From Paenibacillus polymyxa (lineage in GTDB: Bacteria > Bacillota > Bacilli > Paenibacillales > Paenibacillaceae), in assembly GCF_018614975.1 (NCBI RefSeq), contig NZ_JAGGNR010000021.1, positions 62,001-126,000 of the forward strand: a stretch of 64,000 nt of DNA, written 5' to 3'. A program made the position numbers and the translations under genes. Positions within the stretch are counted from its first letter, which is position 1. Each line of letters starts with the position of its first letter. Under the pieces are notes generated by a model that worked only from the letters and a program-made list of their open reading frames with translations, was not told where the DNA came from and did not search any database. Shown in pieces: positions 61,401 to 64,000 of this stretch.

Positions 61401-62492
61401 TTGACCAACGTGCAAAAAGAGATTGATCGACGCAAGCTGGATGACAAACTACCTTCCATGCCTTGGTTCGTTCAGCAATTCATGGACTACAAGCTACCTG
61501 ACCTCTCCCCCTCTACCCTGCTCGAATATCTCAGAGATTACGAAGCTTTCTTCGGATGGTTGCGAGCAGAAGGGCTGTCCGAGGCAAGCTCTAATAAAGA
61601 AGTTACGTTGACTGAACTGGAAGTCCTTCGCATGGATTCGGTTACCGCCTATCGGTTATTTCTCACAACCAAACGGGAAGGAACCAATTCCAGAATTACC
61701 GTCTCTCGCAAACTCTCTTCCCTTCGCTCCCTTTTTCATTACCTGAGCCAGATTGCGGAAGATGAAGACTTTTATCCTTTGCTGAAGCGGAACATTATGG
61801 CCAAAATCGAGATCAAGCGTACCCATAAACCCAAGGATACCGCTGCCAAACTCAAAGGTAAAATTCTGGAGGAAGAGGAACTGCTGGAATTTATCGGCTA
61901 TATCCTTGAAGGTTACGCTGTTGATATGGAGAAGAACAAACAGGCACTGTATTCCCATGAGCTCAACAAAGAACGAGACGCCTGCATTGCCAGCCTGATT
62001 CTCAATTCAGGTTTACGGGTGTCGGAAGTTGTGAACCTGAACGTTGATGACCTCGATCTGAACAACAAACTACTGTATGTTTATCGCAAAGGTAATAATG
62101 ATGAGACGTACAAAACACCCGTTTATTTCAGGGAACAGGCCAAGGACGAACTCGCAACTTATATGAACCTGCGGCAATCACGTTACCGTACGCCCAAGCG
62201 GGAGAAAGGTCTGTTCATTGCTTTGCGTAACGGAGATTCAGAAGGAAGCCGAATGACCAAAAGAGCGATCCAGGCCATGATCATGAAATACGCCAAGCGC
62301 TTTGGCAAACCATACTTGACCGTGCACAAATTACGCCATTCATTCGCAACCGACTATTATTTGCAAAATGATATTTACAAAACGAAAGAGCAGCTTGGAC
62401 ACGCTTCTACGGAAACGACCGAGATCTATGCTCACCTTACCGACAAAACGATGTCCGAAGCCATCGAACGTCGCACAGACGATGGGATGTAA
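61401..62492 (+). CDS. xerS: Tyrosine recombinase XerS-like
   Basis: This 363-aa recombinase has an extended N-terminal core-binding domain (MPWFVQQFMDYKLPDLSPST, then EYLRDYEAFFGWL), as in the single-recombinase XerS group. The catalytic residues are complete: R206 (SGLRVSE), K230 (VYRKGNN), H309 and R312 (VHKLRHSF), H334 (LGHAS) and Y343 (EIYAHL). The TTG start at 61401 has GGAGG eight bases upstream, while ATG 61386 overlaps the SD. XerS of streptococci resolves chromosome dimers at an atypical dif. Here a dif-like site follows at 62605-62632. Confidence 0.87.
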   Translation: MTNVQKEIDRRKLDDKLPSMPWFVQQFMDYKLPDLSPSTLLEYLRDYEAFFGWLRAEGLSEASSNKEVTLTELEVLRMDSVTAYRLFLTTKREGTNSRITVSRKLSSLRSLFHYLSQIAEDEDFYPLLKRNIMAKIEIKRTHKPKDTAAKLKGKILEEEELLEFIGYILEGYAVDMEKNKQALYSHELNKERDACIASLILNSGLRVSEVVNLNVDDLDLNNKLLYVYRKGNNDETYKTPVYFREQAKDELATYMNLRQSRYRTPKREKGLFIALRNGDSEGSRMTKRAIQAMIMKYAKRFGKPYLTVHKLRHSFATDYYLQNDIYKTKEQLGHASTETTEIYAHLTDKTMSEAIERRTDDGM

Positions 62493-62507
62493 CATTCCGA
62501 TCATAAT

Positions 62508-62562
62508 AAAAGCAGCAAGCCACATCAAGGATTTCGATCCGAGAAAGGTCTGCTGCTTTTTT
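62508..62562 (+). terminator. Terminator of xerS
   Basis: AAAGCAGCA / TGCTGCTTT enclose a loop of about 35 nt and are followed by a T-run, 15 bp after the xerS stop. Confidence 0.8.
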
Positions 62563-62604
62563 GTTTTTTACACCTTTCAAGGAGAGCAAAAGCAGAAAAA
62601 TTTT

Positions 62605-62632
62605 AGTTTACATAATAAATATTACGTTATAT
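62605..62632. other. dif-like recombination site 2
   Basis: Left arm AGTTTACATAA (identical to site 1 at 45580), centre TAAATA and right arm TTACGTTATAT form an 11-6-11 site. The inner 18 bp (62610-62627) equal the complement of the site 1 core at 17 of 18 positions. It lies 112 bp after the xerS stop, beyond its terminator, with no gene until mobB. Activity is inferred. Confidence 0.5.
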
Positions 62633-62706
62633 TTGAAAGGGGTCAATCACGCTCTCTGTACATTCAATCATGTTTATCGACCATAATATCCCACTTCTTG
62701 ACGTTT

Positions 62707-63267
62707 CTACGATTCGAATTCACTATTCTGCCTACACTCGCTCTCAACCATCGCCAACAACGCTTTGGCTATACCCTCCGTTTCATGAACCGAGTACCAT
62801 GTTATATCTCTGCTTACGGTGCTCCGCTCTACAAACTGCTCTGAAGGTAGCCATGAGATCATACCCACTACCCCTTCAAGCTGATCAACCAAGGTCAGAT
62901 CTTTCTCTTCTCGAACCATCACGAATTTGGGATAAGAAGCATCCTTGAATCCTTCAACAACAATCCAATCATAAACGGACAGATAGCTCAGCATATCCTC
63001 CAGCTTGGTTGCCTGTCGCTCCATAATCGCAGTACGTTTCTCCGACATGACAACCACCGCCGAGGCCCCCGCCTCCCCAAATTGATATGAATCCGTTCCT
63101 TCTTGATCCATCTCAAAATGGTCATGTCCATCATGCTTAATTGCTGCTACTTTAAGTCCAATAGAAGAAAAGTGCCCGATCAACGCGGCTGTCAGGGTTG
63201 TCTTGCCCGTGTTTTTGTATCCAACAATCTGTATAATATGTGGTTTTGTATCACTCATTGTAGTCAT
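62707..63267 (-). CDS. mobB: Molybdopterin-guanine dinucleotide biosynthesis protein B
   Basis: This 186-aa P-loop GTP-binding protein has QIVGYKNTGKTTLTAALIGH (Walker A near residue 18), the metal-binding AAIKHDGHDHFEMDQEGTDS and WIVVEGFKDASYPKFVMVRE. MobB assists MobA in attaching GMP to molybdopterin. It follows moeA by 7 bp on the same strand, so the two form part of a molybdenum cofactor operon entering the window from the right. ATG 63258 is an alternative start. Confidence 0.93.
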   Translation of the reverse strand: MTTMSDTKPHIIQIVGYKNTGKTTLTAALIGHFSSIGLKVAAIKHDGHDHFEMDQEGTDSYQFGEAGASAVVVMSEKRTAIMERQATKLEDMLSYLSVYDWIVVEGFKDASYPKFVMVREEKDLTLVDQLEGVVGMISWLPSEQFVERSTVSRDITWYSVHETEGIAKALLAMVESECRQNSEFES

Positions 63268-63274
63268 CTACCAA

Positions 63275-64000
63275 CTACCTCGCATGTCCTGAGGGCAGTT
63301 TGAGAATACGTACCTGCTCACCCGCAGGAATTCCTTTTTTCTCAGGTGGAACAACAATCAGGCAATCACTGTCTTTAATGGTGATCATCACGCTGGATTC
63401 ATCTACACGGGCAGCAGCCGGTATCGCGTACACCATGCCGTTGCGGATTTCTGTGCGTCCACGCACGAACCGTGTAAAATTATTCACTCTGGTGTACTCT
63501 TCCTCCAAGATCGCAGTCCATTCTTCCAAATAAGGATGCTCATCCGCTTGCATGGAACGAATGGTTGGACGAACAAAGAGACCAAAACCCACAAAACAAG
63601 CCCCCGGGTTGCCAGAAAGTGCAAAAAGCAATTTGTCTTTGTATACAGCAGCTGTGGTTACACTGCCTGGTCGCATCGTCACTTTGTTAAACAACATCTC
63701 CATATGTTCTTCCAGCACAAGTTCGCCCATAATATCATAATCCCCGACGGATACACCACCTGTGGTCACCACGATATCATTCTCTTGAATGGCTTCTTCC
63801 AGTTTGGCCCTGGCCGTATTCACATCATCTGCAATAGAACCGTACATCACAGGCTCTCCACCTGCTTCAACAACCAGAGAGCGCAGCATGTAACTGTTGC
63901 TGTTCCGAATCCGACCTGGTTGTAATGGCTCATCTACATCAAGCAATTCCGTGCCGGTTGCGAATATCGCCACCTTTGGACGTTGAAATACGGGAACTTC
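63275..64000 (-). CDS. moeA: Molybdopterin molybdenumtransferase MoeA (3' part; 5' end outside window)
   Basis: The reading frame is open to the window edge and encodes the last 241 residues. It contains VFQRPKVAIFATGTELLDVD, RIRNSNSYMLRSLVVEAGGE, VVTTGGVSVGDYDIMGELVL and FALSGNPGACFVGFGLFVRP, the MoCF_biosynth domain and its molybdate-binding loop, then the C-terminal beta-barrel (domain IV). MoeA inserts molybdenum into adenylated molybdopterin. The start lies beyond base 64000. Confidence 0.94.
   Translation of the reverse strand, partial: EVPVFQRPKVAIFATGTELLDVDEPLQPGRIRNSNSYMLRSLVVEAGGEPVMYGSIADDVNTARAKLEEAIQENDIVVTTGGVSVGDYDIMGELVLEEHMEMLFNKVTMRPGSVTTAAVYKDKLLFALSGNPGACFVGFGLFVRPTIRSMQADEHPYLEEWTAILEEEYTRVNNFTRFVRGRTEIRNGMVYAIPAAARVDESSVMITIKDSDCLIVVPPEKKGIPAGEQVRILKLPSGHAR

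Noticed and set aside
61656..61958. 100-codon minus-strand frame inside xerS
   Set aside because: It is a shadow of the catalytic recombinase frame and lacks any start signal.

Overview
The window reads as chromosomal DNA of a spore-forming Firmicute, most likely a Paenibacillus. It has moderate GC, strong AAGGAGG-type ribosome binding sites, frequent TTG and GTG starts, spore genes (a gerA/gerC/gerB receptor operon, gerQ, cwlJ, a manganese catalase, an exosporium-like collagen protein), GlnR/TnrA-type boxes and an FMN riboswitch. No rRNA or tRNA genes, CRISPR arrays or intact insertion sequences were seen.

Region 1 (1-12.6 kb, minus strand) is a compact purine catabolism operon. In transcription order it runs pucL (OHCU decarboxylase/uricase), pucM, pucH, pucF, pucG, a gamma-glutamyltransferase-like gene, a COG0402 deaminase, an XdhC-type pucA and a MobA-like pucB cut by the window start. 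Most junctions overlap or touch. The regulator gene pucR lies just upstream. A perfect TGTNA-N7-TNACA box precedes both pucL and pucR, so nitrogen-source control is likely.

Region 2 (12.8-36.6 kb) is mostly housekeeping, stress and spore genes: manganese catalase, a germination receptor operon, fumC, an aldose-1-epimerase-like gene, an MBL-fold hydrolase, tandem M29 aminopeptidases, an ECF sigma/anti-sigma pair, a HlyC/CorC protein with an unusual leader, a sigma factor fused to a DUF1835-like domain, cwlJ-gerQ, a secreted tandem TIM-barrel protein, an SDR, a DUF2500 protein and a collagen-like protein.

Region 3 (36.7-42.5 kb) is AT-rich and decayed. Around a few intact small genes (C39-like peptidase, DUF3231, WGxxGxxG protein) lie relics of a P-loop ATPase, two related methyltransferases, an aminoglycoside-type phosphotransferase, a beta-lactamase-fold serine hydrolase and an MBL hydrolase.

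Region 4 (42.5-64 kb) holds a YCF48-like lipoprotein, ldh, and a 17 kb segment with a tyrosine recombinase gene at each end (45686-46606 minus; xerS 61401-62492 plus). Each recombinase is followed by a dif-like site (45580-45607 and 62605-62632) sharing an identical 11-bp arm. The cargo includes an amidohydrolase, a CGNR regulator with a four-half-site operator region and a DinB protein, an FMN-riboswitch-linked EamA transporter, an amidase, a DUF1989 / LysE / YqcI-YcgG cluster with notable inverted repeats, an amino acid permease, an aldo/keto reductase, an SDR and a GNAT. The window ends in mobB and the 3' part of moeA. Molybdenum cofactor genes at one end and XdhC/MobA-like genes at the other fit an organism that matures a molybdenum xanthine dehydrogenase, whose structural genes are not in view.
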